Assembly (NCBI GenBank): GCA_036562385.1
Contig: DATCKG010000068.1
Span: 1-64,000, forward strand
Origin: DATCKG01 sp036562385
GTDB lineage: Bacteria; Bacillota; Sulfobacillia; Symbiobacteriales; Symbiobacteriaceae
Length of the DNA: 64,000 nucleotides
Direction of reading: 5' to 3'
The position numbers were made by a program, and so were the translations under genes. A model generated the notes under the pieces. That model was not told where the DNA came from. It ran no database searches and saw nothing but the letters and a program-made list of their open reading frames with translations. Numbering within the stretch: position 1 is the stretch's first letter; each line of letters starts with the position of its first letter. Shown here in pieces: positions 1 to 7,922 of this stretch.

Positions 1-335
1 GCCCTGACCTCGATCTCCTTGGTCTTCTTCAGTCCCAGATTCACATGCCGGTGATCGCTGAGGTCCACCGTCACCCGATGCACCCCGGGAGGCAGCTTCG
101 GAACGGTGTAGGTGTACTGAAACGCCATGGTCTCCGGACCGTCGTCGATCCAGATGTGAATGTGGCCGTCCTCGGGCACCGAAAAGTTGGTGGTCTCCAC
201 CCGAATGGTGATGCCCTCGCCGGTCTGCTCCACCGTGAAATCCATGGTGGGCTCCGGCCTGCTCTTGCCGCAGGCGCCGATAAGCAGCGCCACACACAGG
301 ACGGCCCCTAGCACCCCTCGCCGGCGAAGCAGCAT
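1..335 (-). CDS. Lipoprotein of unknown function (3' end cut by window edge)
   Basis: The reading frame opens at ATG 335 and runs off the left edge without a stop, giving about 111 residues. The N-terminus has three arginines, a hydrophobic stretch and a lipobox (I-G-A-C, Cys22), so the mature protein should be lipid-anchored outside the membrane. The rest looks like a small beta-sandwich with an HIHIW segment near residue 54 and DLSDHRH further on; these histidines could bind metal, which is inference only. It lies 19 bases after the YtkA-like gene on the same strand, so the two are probably co-transcribed. I do not recognise a named family, and the missing C-terminus limits the call. Confidence 0.7.
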   Translation of the reverse strand, partial: MLLRRRGVLGAVLCVALLIGACGKSRPEPTMDFTVEQTGEGITIRVETTNFSVPEDGHIHIWIDDGPETMAFQYTYTVPKLPPGVHRVTVDLSDHRHVNLGLKKTKEIEVR

Positions 336-354
336 CTTCCTCCCCCTCCGCCGC

Positions 355-864
355 CTATTTATCCCGTCCCTCCTGCTCTGCCGGAGCAGGCCGCCGGACC
401 AGCGCCACCGTGGCGGCCACCCCCAACACCGCCAGGCCCAGGCCGTAGACCACCGCTCCCCAGGGGAACGGGCGCAGTTCCACCATGTCCATGGGCCAGG
501 GGATCTGGCTCCAGCCCCCTTCCGCCGGCAGGCCCTCGATGGTGACCCGGTACAAATCCGCCCCCAGACGGGCATCGACCTGCACCGCAACGGTTCCACG
601 GACAGAGGTCAGGCTCCCTACATACGTGCCTGGTGCCATCTCCGGCAGGGCCATCCGGACGCCCCGCCTGCTTCCCTCCGGTCGCACCACGGCGGAGACC
701 TGCCCTCCAGCCACAGGGGCTCCGTAGGGATCCAGCAGCTGGACGGAAAGCCGGCCTTCCTCCAGGGACAGGACCGCGGTCACATCCATGGTGTGGGCTG
801 CGGCGGAGCCTGTTCCAAACAGCGTCGCCAGAAGCAGGATCAGCACCATCAGCCTGCGGCGCAC
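355..864 (-). CDS. Exported YtkA/FixH-like domain protein with C-terminal membrane anchor
   Basis: A 169-residue protein starting at GTG 864, chosen because GGAGG lies seven bases upstream; the frame stays open further upstream but would run into the regulator gene. Residues 1-24 form a signal peptide ending near SAAAH. A beta-rich domain with the phrases LLDPYGAPVAGGQV and APGTYVG resembles YtkA/FixH-type domains, which are often found with copper or respiratory proteins. A single hydrophobic helix near residues 140-160, followed by RR, anchors the C-terminus. It is followed by the lipoprotein gene, suggesting a two-gene envelope unit. The role is unknown and the family call is moderate. Confidence 0.65.
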   Translation of the reverse strand: MRRRLMVLILLLATLFGTGSAAAHTMDVTAVLSLEEGRLSVQLLDPYGAPVAGGQVSAVVRPEGSRRGVRMALPEMAPGTYVGSLTSVRGTVAVQVDARLGADLYRVTIEGLPAEGGWSQIPWPMDMVELRPFPWGAVVYGLGLAVLGVAATVALVRRPAPAEQEGRDK

Positions 865-966
865 GGTCCATCCTCCTTCGCCACCGGGATCCGAACAGGC
901 TTCTGGGAAAAATGGTAAGACACCGGGGCGAAAGGCTGCATCGGGCCGCGGTCCGATCTCTGACAG

Positions 967-1006
967 CAAAAAGCCGCGAACCGGACGCTGCGTCCGATCC
1001 GCGGCA
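967..1006 (-). terminator. Rho-independent terminator after the SufR-like gene
   Basis: On the minus strand a GC-rich stem (arms about 973-986 and 991-1005, with small internal mismatches) is followed by TTTTT at 972-968. It lies just past the stop of the regulator gene and separates it from the YtkA-like gene. Confidence 0.75.
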
Positions 1007-1022
1007 TTCCCCTGATGGGGTG

Positions 1023-1781
1023 CTACTCCTCCAGGCGGATGAGCCCCTGCATCTCGTAGACGCACTCCTTGGCCCCCCGGGAGACCGAGGCGGCCTGCTT
1101 CACCTTGGAACCCGCCTCCAGGCAGGTCTCCGTGATGCCTTCTACCATCGCCTGACACAGGAGGCAGATCTGCTCCGGGTGGGCCGTGGCCACCTCGTGG
1201 AACCCGCAGGTGCGCAGGACCAGGTTGTAGGAACCATCCTCCCGGCGGATGACGTGAGTCACCACGCCCAGCCGCTCCAGCGCCTCCGCGCAGATCTTCA
1301 GGATCTCCTCCTGATCGGTCTCATCCTGGTCGATCTGGCGGTGCTGCTCGGACCGGCTGATCGCCTCCTGCCCGAGGCGGCGCCCGAAGGTCCGGCCGAT
1401 CTGGGCGATGGCCTCCTTGCCGCCCTCCCCCGTGAGGGCAAGGGACTGCACCAGCAGATCCGCCAGCAACTGAAAATCCCGGGCAGGGACGTTGAGCGAA
1501 ATCGTGTTGCCCGAAGGGCTATAGACATAGCCCGGCCGCCCGCCCCGCCCCGTCTTCTCCAGATGGGCCACCAGTAGACCGATGTCTACCAGCTTCCGCA
1601 GGTGCATGCGGGCCACGTTGGGATGAAGGTCAAACACCCGGGACGTCTCTGCCACCGAGACCGGATGATCCGCTGCCAGCACGTACTGATAGATGCGATA
1701 GCGAGTGGGGTCCGCCAAGACCGCACTCACCTTCTGCGGATCCCTTTCCAACACTGACCCCCCATCCAAATCTGGACTCAT
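1023..1781 (-). CDS. sufR: SufR-like winged-helix repressor, probable Fe-S sensor
   Basis: A 252-residue regulator divergent from sufCDSUB. Residues 22-90 form an ArsR/DeoR-type winged helix (LADPTRYRIYQYV, then HPNVARMHLRKLVDIGLL). The C-terminal half carries cysteines at 192, 206, 209 and 220 (C-x13-C-x2-C-x10-C) plus 164 and 240. Known SufR proteins repress suf genes when they hold a Cys-ligated [4Fe-4S] cluster, so the divergent position and cysteine cluster together support the call. The start is uncertain: ATG 1781 has no clear ribosome site, while GTG 1754 follows a run of six G. A distinct metal or redox sensor with the same fold is possible. Confidence 0.75.
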   Translation of the reverse strand: MSPDLDGGSVLERDPQKVSAVLADPTRYRIYQYVLAADHPVSVAETSRVFDLHPNVARMHLRKLVDIGLLVAHLEKTGRGGRPGYVYSPSGNTISLNVPARDFQLLADLLVQSLALTGEGGKEAIAQIGRTFGRRLGQEAISRSEQHRQIDQDETDQEEILKICAEALERLGVVTHVIRREDGSYNLVLRTCGFHEVATAHPEQICLLCQAMVEGITETCLEAGSKVKQAASVSRGAKECVYEMQGLIRLEE

Positions 1782-1865
1782 TCTAAATTACCCGTGACCT
1801 TCCGAACTCCACCGACGTCATAACCAACGAGAAAACTGTGCGGGCGAACCCGGCTTTCGGGGATT

Positions 1866-1886
1866 GCACTGTTGACACAGTGTAAA
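1866..1886. promoter_or_regulatory. suf operator site 1 (dyad)
   Basis: Read on the minus strand this site is TTTACACT-N6-ACAGTGC, containing the dyad CACTGT-N4-ACAGTG. It overlaps the -35 element of the candidate suf promoter. Both arms recur exactly in site 2, on the opposite strand 78 bases away, which suggests a dimeric repressor, most simply the divergent SufR-like protein. Confidence 0.6.
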
Positions 1887-1901
1887 TGTGGTTCATACAA
1901 T
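1872..1901 (+). promoter_or_regulatory. Candidate sigma-A promoter of the suf operon
   Basis: TTGACA at 1872-1877 and TACAAT at 1896-1901, separated by 18 bases, give six of six and five of six matches to the housekeeping consensus. The predicted start near 1908 leaves a leader of about 160 bases before sufC. The -35 lies inside operator site 1. Confidence 0.65.
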
Positions 1902-1943
1902 GGTACTGATCTGTGGGGAGGCTTGCGCCTCAGTTTAGTTCAT

Positions 1944-1964
1944 TTTACACTATAGCCACAGTGC
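1944..1964. promoter_or_regulatory. suf operator site 2 (dyad)
   Basis: Read on the plus strand this is TTTACACT-N6-ACAGTGC, with the same eight- and seven-base arms as site 1. It lies downstream of the predicted start point, where a bound repressor could block elongation. It could also cover a second, weaker promoter (TTGCGC 1923-1928, 17 bases, TACACT 1946-1951). Confidence 0.55.
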
Positions 1965-2069
1965 AAACAAGGGGCGGGTGGGAGCAGAGCCTGCCGTCAC
2001 CCGCAGCACCGCACAGGCTTGAACGAAATTTCATCACAATAGCTATTGGGGGAAAGGAGCTCGAGCAGC

Positions 2070-2858
2070 GTGACCACAGGCGCCTCTTTGGTGATTGAGG
2101 ATCTGCGGGTGAGCGTTGACGACAAGCCCATTCTGAAGGGCGTCAGCTTCCAGGTCAATCCTGGTGAGATTCATGCGATCATGGGCCCCAACGGTGCGGG
2201 CAAGACGACGCTGGGGTTCGCCTTGATGGGGCACCCGCGCTACGAGATCACCGGTGGCTCGGTGAAGCTGGGTGACAAGGACCTCCTGGCCATGGATGTC
2301 ACCGAGCGGGCCAAGGAAGGGCTCTTCCTCGCTTTCCAGTATCCCTTTGAGGTTTCCGGTGTCACCGTGGCCAACTTCCTGCGCCAGGCCGTCAGCGCCG
2401 TTCGGGGCGAGGAGATCTCGGTCTGGGACTTCCAGGAGATGCTGGCCGAGAAGATGAAGCAGCTAGAGATGGATCCGTCCTTTGCGTCCCGTTACCTGAA
2501 CGAGGGCTTCTCCGGCGGCGAGAAGAAGCGGAACGAGATGCTGCAGATGGTGCTGCTCCGGCCGCGGATTGCCATCCTGGATGAGACGGACTCCGGTCTG
2601 GACATCGACGCCCTCAAGGTGGTGGCCAGGGCGGTCAACAGCCTGCGGGGTCCTGACTTCTCGGCCGTGATCATCACCCACTACCATCGCATCCTGAACC
2701 ACATCAAGCCGGATGTGGTCCATGTGATGATGAACGGCCGGATCGTGAAGACCGACGGCCCCGAGCTGGCCGAGGAGATCGAGAAGCGGGGTTATGACTG
2801 GATCAAGGCGGAGGTCGGCATCACCGACGAGACGGCCGATCTCCAGGGGGTGAACTGA
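2070..2858 (+). CDS. sufC: SufC, ABC-type ATPase of the SufBCD scaffold
   Basis: A 262-residue cytosolic ATPase that drives conformational change in the SufBC2D Fe-S scaffold. Walker A (GPNGAGKT, residues 39-46), the family-type signature region GFSGGEKKRNE, Walker B with IAILDETDSGLD and a late switch histidine (ITHYHR) are all present. GTG 2070 is preferred because AGGAG sits ten bases upstream; an in-frame TTG at 2046 would lack a ribosome site. It is the first gene of the operon and is followed two bases later by sufD, matching the sufCDSUB order of Bacillus and many Firmicutes. Confidence 0.95.
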   Translation: MTTGASLVIEDLRVSVDDKPILKGVSFQVNPGEIHAIMGPNGAGKTTLGFALMGHPRYEITGGSVKLGDKDLLAMDVTERAKEGLFLAFQYPFEVSGVTVANFLRQAVSAVRGEEISVWDFQEMLAEKMKQLEMDPSFASRYLNEGFSGGEKKRNEMLQMVLLRPRIAILDETDSGLDIDALKVVARAVNSLRGPDFSAVIITHYHRILNHIKPDVVHVMMNGRIVKTDGPELAEEIEKRGYDWIKAEVGITDETADLQGVN

Positions 2859-2860
2859 CG

Positions 2861-4012
2861 GTGCCGGCTGCGACGGAACCCGCTTTTCTCGCCCAGCGGC
2901 GTCAGAAGGCCGCCGAACTGGTGGCCGTCCTGCCGCTTCCCTCCCGCAAGGAGGAGGACTGGCGACGGACCTCCCTGGAGGGCCTTGAGGTAGAGGCTTA
3001 CAAGCCGGCACCGGCCCGGATCACCCTTCAGGGCAACGTGCCGGAGGGCGTGATCTTTACCGACATCCTGACGGCGGCCGCCCAGTACCCGGATTTGGTC
3101 AGCAAGTACCTGGGCAGCCTCTACGATATGGCTCAGAACAAGCTGAGCGCCGCCCAGGCGGCTTACCTGACGGGGGGCGTGTTCCTCTACGTTCCCCGGA
3201 ACGTCTCGGTAGCGGAGCCCCTGCAGGTCCGCTACGAGGCGGCGGAAGGCGAGGCCCACTATCTGCACACCCTGGTCGTGGCGGAAGCGAACGCCTCGGT
3301 CACCCTGCTGGAACGGTTTGAAGGCACCGGCGACTACCTGCACGTCGGTGTGGTGGAAGTCATTCCCATGGACGGGGCCAAGGTCCGCTACGGCTACTTG
3401 CAGAATCAGTCCCAGGACGCCTGGACCTTCACCGCCCGCCGCACCCGGACCGCCCGCGATGCCACCGTGGAATGGGTCGGTGGTGAGTTCGGCGGCGGCT
3501 TGGTTCGCAGCGAGCTGTTTGGGGAGCTGGTGGGTGAAGGCTCTTCCTCCACCATCAAGGTGGTCTACGGTGCAACCGGTAGCCAGCATATGAACATTGT
3601 GGCGTCCGAGGTCCATGAAGGCTGCAACACCGCCTCCGACATCCTCGGGCGGGGCGTCCTGTCCGGTCGTGCCCACACCGTCTTCTGGGGCAACGGGCAG
3701 ATCAATCACGGTGCCCGAAACGGCTCCACTTTCCAGCGGCAGCAGGCGCTGATTCTTTCAAAGCAGGCCCGGGCCGACTCGATTCCGGCTCTGATCATCA
3801 ACGAGTCGGACGTGCAGCAGGCCGGCCATGCGTCCACCGTGGGCAAACTGGATGAGGAGCAGCTCTTCTACCTGATGTCCCGGGGACTGACCCGGCAGCA
3901 GGCGGTGCGCATGTTGGTGATGGCCTTCCTGAGCCCGGTGCTGGACCAGATTCCGGTGGAGGAGCTTCGGAACGAGATGATTCGGCTGATGGGGGAGAAG
4001 GTGGTGAACTGA
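2861..4012 (+). CDS. sufD: SufD, Fe-S cluster scaffold subunit
   Basis: A 383-residue paralogue of SufB that pairs with SufB and SufC. The C-terminal beta-helix core is recognisable (GRAHTVFWGNGQI near residue 270, then TVGKLDEEQLFYLMSRGLTRQQA near 327-350). The start is GTG 2861, right after the sufC stop. The stop shares a base with the sufS ATG (TGATG at 4010-4014), so the two are translationally coupled. Nothing in the sequence looks truncated. Confidence 0.93.
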   Translation: MPAATEPAFLAQRRQKAAELVAVLPLPSRKEEDWRRTSLEGLEVEAYKPAPARITLQGNVPEGVIFTDILTAAAQYPDLVSKYLGSLYDMAQNKLSAAQAAYLTGGVFLYVPRNVSVAEPLQVRYEAAEGEAHYLHTLVVAEANASVTLLERFEGTGDYLHVGVVEVIPMDGAKVRYGYLQNQSQDAWTFTARRTRTARDATVEWVGGEFGGGLVRSELFGELVGEGSSSTIKVVYGATGSQHMNIVASEVHEGCNTASDILGRGVLSGRAHTVFWGNGQINHGARNGSTFQRQQALILSKQARADSIPALIINESDVQQAGHASTVGKLDEEQLFYLMSRGLTRQQAVRMLVMAFLSPVLDQIPVEELRNEMIRLMGEKVVN

Positions 4013-5244
4013 TGGCTCTGGATGTGGCACGAATCCGCCAGGATTTTCCGATTCTGCAGCAACAGATCAACGGGCACCCTCTGGTTTACCTGGACAATGC
4101 GGCCACGACCCAGAAGCCGCGCCAGGTGATTCAGGCCCTGGTGGATTACTATGAGCAGTACAACGCGAACGTCCATCGGGGCATCCACGCCCTGGCGGAG
4201 CGGGCCACAGAGGCCTACGAGGGTGCCCGGGCCAAAGTTGCCAGGTTGATCGGCTCCCCCTCCCCCGACCAGGTGGTCTTCACCCGCAACGGCACGGAGG
4301 GCCTCAACATGGTCGCCTACGGCTGGGCCCGGAGGCGGCTGAAGCCGGGCGACGTGATCATCTGCTCGGCGCTCGAGCATCACTCCAATCTGGTTCCCTG
4401 GCAGCAGACTGCCAGGGAAACCGGTGCGGTGGTAAAGTATATCGACCTGCTCCCGGACGGTACCCTCAACCAGGAGAGCTACGATCGGCTGCTGGATGAG
4501 GGCAACGTCAAGCTGGTCGCTTTCTCGGTGGCCTCCAACGTCCTGGGTACCATCAACCCGGTGACGGAGATGGTGGCCAAGGCCCATCGGGCCGGAGCGA
4601 AGGTCGTCCTGGACGCTGTCCAGGCGGTGCCTCACATGCCGGTGGATGTGAAGGAATGGGATGCCGACTGGATCGTCGCCTCCGGCCACAAGATGCTGGG
4701 CCCCACGGGAACGGGCTTTCTGTGGGGCAAGATGGACCTGCTGGAGGAGATGGAACCCACCTACTTCGGCGGCTCCATGATCTCGGAAGTCCACCTGAGC
4801 GGCGCCAAGTGGGCCAAGGTTCCGGCCAAATTTGAGGCCGGTACCCCCAACATCGCCGATGTGATCGCCTTGGGCGTCGCGGTGGATTACCTGACCGAAC
4901 TGGGAATGGAGAACGTCCACGAACACGAGAAGGCCCTGACGGAGTATGCATGGGAACGGCTGAGCTCCGTCGAGGGGGTACGGCTTTTCGGACCCCGGGA
5001 GCCCCGTACGGGCCTGATCAGTTTCGACGTGGACGGCATCCATCCGCACGACCTCTCGGCCGTCCTGAACGCCGAGGGAATCGCCATTCGGGTGGGCCAC
5101 CACTGCGCCCAGCCCTTGATGGAATTCCTGGATGTCCCGGCCACCAATCGGGCCAGCTTCTATATCTACAACACCCCCCAGGAAATCGACCGCCTGGTGG
5201 AGGCCCTTTACCACGCAAAGGAGTTTTTCGGCTATGTCGCTTGA
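4012..5244 (+). CDS. sufS: SufS, group II cysteine desulfurase
   Basis: A 410-residue PLP enzyme that removes sulfur from cysteine and passes it to SufU. The PLP lysine is Lys227 in ASGHKMLGPTG. The catalytic cysteine is Cys365 in RVGHHCAQPLM, followed by the short C-terminal segment typical of group II desulfurases. The end overlaps sufU by 11 bases, as expected for obligate partners. Full length with no missing catalytic residue. Confidence 0.95.
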   Translation: MALDVARIRQDFPILQQQINGHPLVYLDNAATTQKPRQVIQALVDYYEQYNANVHRGIHALAERATEAYEGARAKVARLIGSPSPDQVVFTRNGTEGLNMVAYGWARRRLKPGDVIICSALEHHSNLVPWQQTARETGAVVKYIDLLPDGTLNQESYDRLLDEGNVKLVAFSVASNVLGTINPVTEMVAKAHRAGAKVVLDAVQAVPHMPVDVKEWDADWIVASGHKMLGPTGTGFLWGKMDLLEEMEPTYFGGSMISEVHLSGAKWAKVPAKFEAGTPNIADVIALGVAVDYLTELGMENVHEHEKALTEYAWERLSSVEGVRLFGPREPRTGLISFDVDGIHPHDLSAVLNAEGIAIRVGHHCAQPLMEFLDVPATNRASFYIYNTPQEIDRLVEALYHAKEFFGYVA

Positions 5245-5704
5245 GGCCCAGCATCCGGTGAATCTGAACGCCTTGTATCAAGAGGTCATCCTGGACCATT
5301 TCAAGCGGCCCCGGAACAAGGGAACCGTGGAAAACCCGGTGGTGAAGAAGCACCTGCACAACCCGACCTGCGGCGACGATGTGGAGGTGCAGGTCAGTAT
5401 CGGTCCCGACGGCCGGATCGACCAGGTGAAGTGGCAAGGCCGGGGCTGTTCCATCTCGATGGCCAGCGCGTCGATGATGTCCCAGGCCCTGCGGGGGAAG
5501 ACCCTGGAAGAAGCCAAGGCATTCATTCAGTCTTTCTTCGCGATGATGAAGTCGGAGCCGGGCGACTACCGGTCCCTGGGCGAGATCCAGGCCCTGCAGG
5601 GGGTCAGCAAGTTTCCGGTGCGAATCAAGTGCGCTACGCTGGCCTGGCACTGCCTGGAGGAAGGTCTGAAGGAACAAGGAGGAGGATCGGCCAGTGGTAG
5701 CTGA
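5234..5704 (+). CDS. sufU: SufU, zinc-dependent sulfur-transfer partner of SufS
   Basis: A 156-residue IscU-fold protein starting at ATG 5234 inside the end of sufS, with AAGGAG about twelve bases upstream. The zinc-type ligand set is visible: Cys46 and Asp48 (TCGDD), Cys72 (GRGCSIS) and Cys133 (IKCATLAW). The insert between the second and third cysteines (residues 95-125) is a mark of SufU rather than IscU. SufU works with SufS in Gram-positive bacteria and is not itself the main scaffold. The gene overlaps sufB by 11 bases. Confidence 0.93.
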   Translation: MSLEAQHPVNLNALYQEVILDHFKRPRNKGTVENPVVKKHLHNPTCGDDVEVQVSIGPDGRIDQVKWQGRGCSISMASASMMSQALRGKTLEEAKAFIQSFFAMMKSEPGDYRSLGEIQALQGVSKFPVRIKCATLAWHCLEEGLKEQGGGSASGS

Positions 5705-7094
5705 GGCCAGGAATATCGTCGGCGAATACCGGTACGGATTTCACGACCCGGAGAATTACGTTTTCAAGTCGGACAAGGGACTGACCCGGGAGATCGTGGA
5801 GTCCATCTCCCGGTTCAAGAATGAGCCCCGGTGGATGACCGAGATCCGGCTGAAGGCGTATGACGTCTTCCAGAGCAAGCCCCTTCCCACGTGGGGCCCG
5901 GATCTGAGCGGGATCAACTTCAACGACATCCACTATTTCGTACGGGCCACGGACCGGAAAGGCCACTCCTGGGATGAGGTGCCCGAAGAGATCAAGCGGA
6001 CCTTCGACCGCCTGGGTATCCCCGAGGCCGAACGGAAGTTCCTGGCCGGCGTCTCCGCCCAGTACGAGTCTGAGGTCGTCTACACCAATATCCGCAAGGA
6101 CCTGGAGGCCAAGGGCGTCCTGTTTATGGACATGGACACCGCCGTGCGGGAGCATCCGGACATCGTGCGGCAGTACTTCGGCACCGTAGTGCCCATGACC
6201 GACAACAAGTTCGCGGCCCTCAATACGGCGGTCTGGTCCGGCGGCACCTTCATTTACGTGCCCCCGGGTGTGGACGTGGGGATTCCGCTGCAGGCCTACT
6301 TCCGCATCAACACCCAGAACATGGGCCAGTTCGAGCGGACCCTGATTATCGTCGATGAAGGCGCACGGGTCCACTACGTCGAGGGCTGCACCGCCCCGAT
6401 CTACAGCACCGACTCGCTCCATGCGGCGGTGGTGGAGATCATCGTGAAGAAGGGCGGCTACTGCCGGTATACCACGATCCAGAACTGGTCCACCAACGTG
6501 TACAACCTGGTGACCAAGCGGGCCGTGGCCTATGAAAACGCCGTCATGGAGTGGGTGGACGGCAACATCGGCTCCAAGGTGAACATGAAGTACCCGGCCG
6601 TGATCCTGAAGGGCGAGGGCGCCCGGGGCGAGATGATCTCCATCGCCGTGGCGGGCAAGTCCCAGATCCAGGATGCCGGTGCGAAGATGATTCACCTGGC
6701 GCCTAACACCACCTCCCGGATCACCTCCAAGTCCATCTCCTTCGAGGGCGGCAACACCACGTACCGGGGCCAGGTCCTGGTGGATTCCCGGGCGCAAAAC
6801 AGCCGCGTGAAGGTGGAGTGCGACGCGCTGATCTTCGATGACGGATCGCAGTCCCACACCATCCCGCACATGGACATCAAGAACCAGGACGTAACCATCG
6901 AGCACGAGGCTACGGTTTCCAAGGTCTCCGAGGAGCAGCTCTTCTACCTGATGAGCCGTGGGCTGTCCCGCGAACAGGCCATGAGCATGGTGGTCATGGG
7001 CTTCATCGAGCCCTTCGCCCGGGAACTTCCCATGGAGTACGCGGTGGAGCTGAACCGGTTGATCGAGCTGGAGATGGAAGGCTCCGTGGGCTAA
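5694..7094 (+). CDS. sufB: SufB, core Fe-S cluster scaffold
   Basis: A 466-residue scaffold subunit on which the cluster is assembled. It starts at GTG 5694 after a strong GGAGGAGG and overlaps the end of sufU. Recognisable stretches include YVEGCTAPIY near residue 230, AGKSQIQDAGAKMIH near 322 and the C-terminal SRGLSREQAMSMVVMGFIEPF, which parallels the SufD ending. The sequence is full length for the family. It closes the compact sufCDSUB unit. Confidence 0.95.
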   Translation: MVAEARNIVGEYRYGFHDPENYVFKSDKGLTREIVESISRFKNEPRWMTEIRLKAYDVFQSKPLPTWGPDLSGINFNDIHYFVRATDRKGHSWDEVPEEIKRTFDRLGIPEAERKFLAGVSAQYESEVVYTNIRKDLEAKGVLFMDMDTAVREHPDIVRQYFGTVVPMTDNKFAALNTAVWSGGTFIYVPPGVDVGIPLQAYFRINTQNMGQFERTLIIVDEGARVHYVEGCTAPIYSTDSLHAAVVEIIVKKGGYCRYTTIQNWSTNVYNLVTKRAVAYENAVMEWVDGNIGSKVNMKYPAVILKGEGARGEMISIAVAGKSQIQDAGAKMIHLAPNTTSRITSKSISFEGGNTTYRGQVLVDSRAQNSRVKVECDALIFDDGSQSHTIPHMDIKNQDVTIEHEATVSKVSEEQLFYLMSRGLSREQAMSMVVMGFIEPFARELPMEYAVELNRLIELEMEGSVG

Positions 7095-7152
7095 TGCTCA
7101 CCGCCTGCCACCTCTGATGTAGAAAAACGATCGTCATGCGGGAGGTGAGCCC

Positions 7153-7467
7153 GTGGCCACCGTCACCAAGGAACAGGTGCTCAAGGTTCTGGAGCGGGTA
7201 AACGACCCCGAACTCCGGCTCAACATCGTAGACCTGGGGCTGGTCTACAACGTGGACATCACCGAGGACAACAACGTAACCGTGGAATTTACCCTGACGA
7301 GCCAGTTCTGCCCCATCGGTCCGTATATCCAGATGCAGGTGGAGCAGGCGGTGATGTCGATCCCGGAGGTCAACCACGTGGAGGCCCGGCTGGTCTTCGA
7401 TCCGCCGTGGACGCCGGATCGGATGAGCGAGCGGCTCAAGAAGGCCCGGGAATTGGGACTGCTGTAG
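7153..7467 (+). CDS. SufT/MIP18-family (DUF59) Fe-S assembly factor
   Basis: A 104-residue protein starting at GTG 7153 after GGAGGTG. The signature of the family is clear: NDPELRLNIVDLGLVY at residues 17-32, then a TSQFCPIG motif whose cysteine is conserved in SufT/PaaD/MIP18 proteins. Such proteins help deliver or mature Fe-S clusters. It lies 58 bases downstream of sufB with no visible terminator, so it probably belongs to the suf transcript. The exact client is not deducible. Confidence 0.88.
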   Translation: MATVTKEQVLKVLERVNDPELRLNIVDLGLVYNVDITEDNNVTVEFTLTSQFCPIGPYIQMQVEQAVMSIPEVNHVEARLVFDPPWTPDRMSERLKKARELGLL

Positions 7468-7540
7468 TCTCTGGATGGCCATACGGCCGGAGGCCCTGAG
7501 GTCTCCGGCCATTGCGCCGTCGAAGAAGGAGGGAGGCACG

Positions 7541-7879
7541 GTGCGCAGCCTGGTCTTCTGGCTCATCCTGCTGGGAGCGGCTTTGACAGGGTTCTTGATC
7601 CTCCTGCCGCTCTTGGGGTTCCTGGTCGTTGTCGCGGGCGGGCTGCTGGCCATGGCTGCGGCAGTCATGCTGGCCGTGCCCCTGCTGCAGCGGCTCCCCT
7701 GGTTCCGGGATCGCGTGCGAATCGAGCGGAGGGGCCGCTTCCGCACGGTTCGTTTCGGCGACACCGTCATCATCTCATACAGCGATGACTCGGAGCCGGC
7801 CGATTCCGAGCCGGAGTCCCGCAAACGGCTTTCCGACGGCAACGTGATTGACGTGGAAGGCAGGATCCTATCCGATTGA
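7541..7879 (+). CDS. Small membrane protein of unknown function
   Basis: A 112-residue protein starting at GTG 7541 with GGAGGGAGG ideally spaced; an upstream in-frame ATG at 7475 lacks a ribosome site. Residues 4-50 form two closely spaced hydrophobic helices. A basic stretch (RDRVRIERRGRFRTVRF) follows, then an acidic, serine-rich segment (SDDSEPADSEPES) and a short tail, so the C-terminal half is probably cytosolic. It ends directly before a terminator, making it the last gene of the suf transcript. I recognise no family. Confidence 0.65.
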   Translation: MRSLVFWLILLGAALTGFLILLPLLGFLVVVAGGLLAMAAAVMLAVPLLQRLPWFRDRVRIERRGRFRTVRFGDTVIISYSDDSEPADSEPESRKRLSDGNVIDVEGRILSD

Positions 7880-7890
7880 ACAGAGCGCAA

Positions 7891-7922
7891 CAAACCCGGG
7901 GCGATCAGCCCCGGGTTTTTTG
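7891..7922. terminator. Bidirectional terminator between convergent genes
   Basis: Perfect arms CCCGGGGC (7895-7902) and GCCCCGGG (7908-7915) with a five-base loop are followed on the plus strand by TTTTTT (7916-7921). On the minus strand the stem is followed by TTTGTTG. The stop codon of the convergent MFS gene (7905-7907) lies in the loop, so the hairpin also encodes that protein's last residues. Confidence 0.85.
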
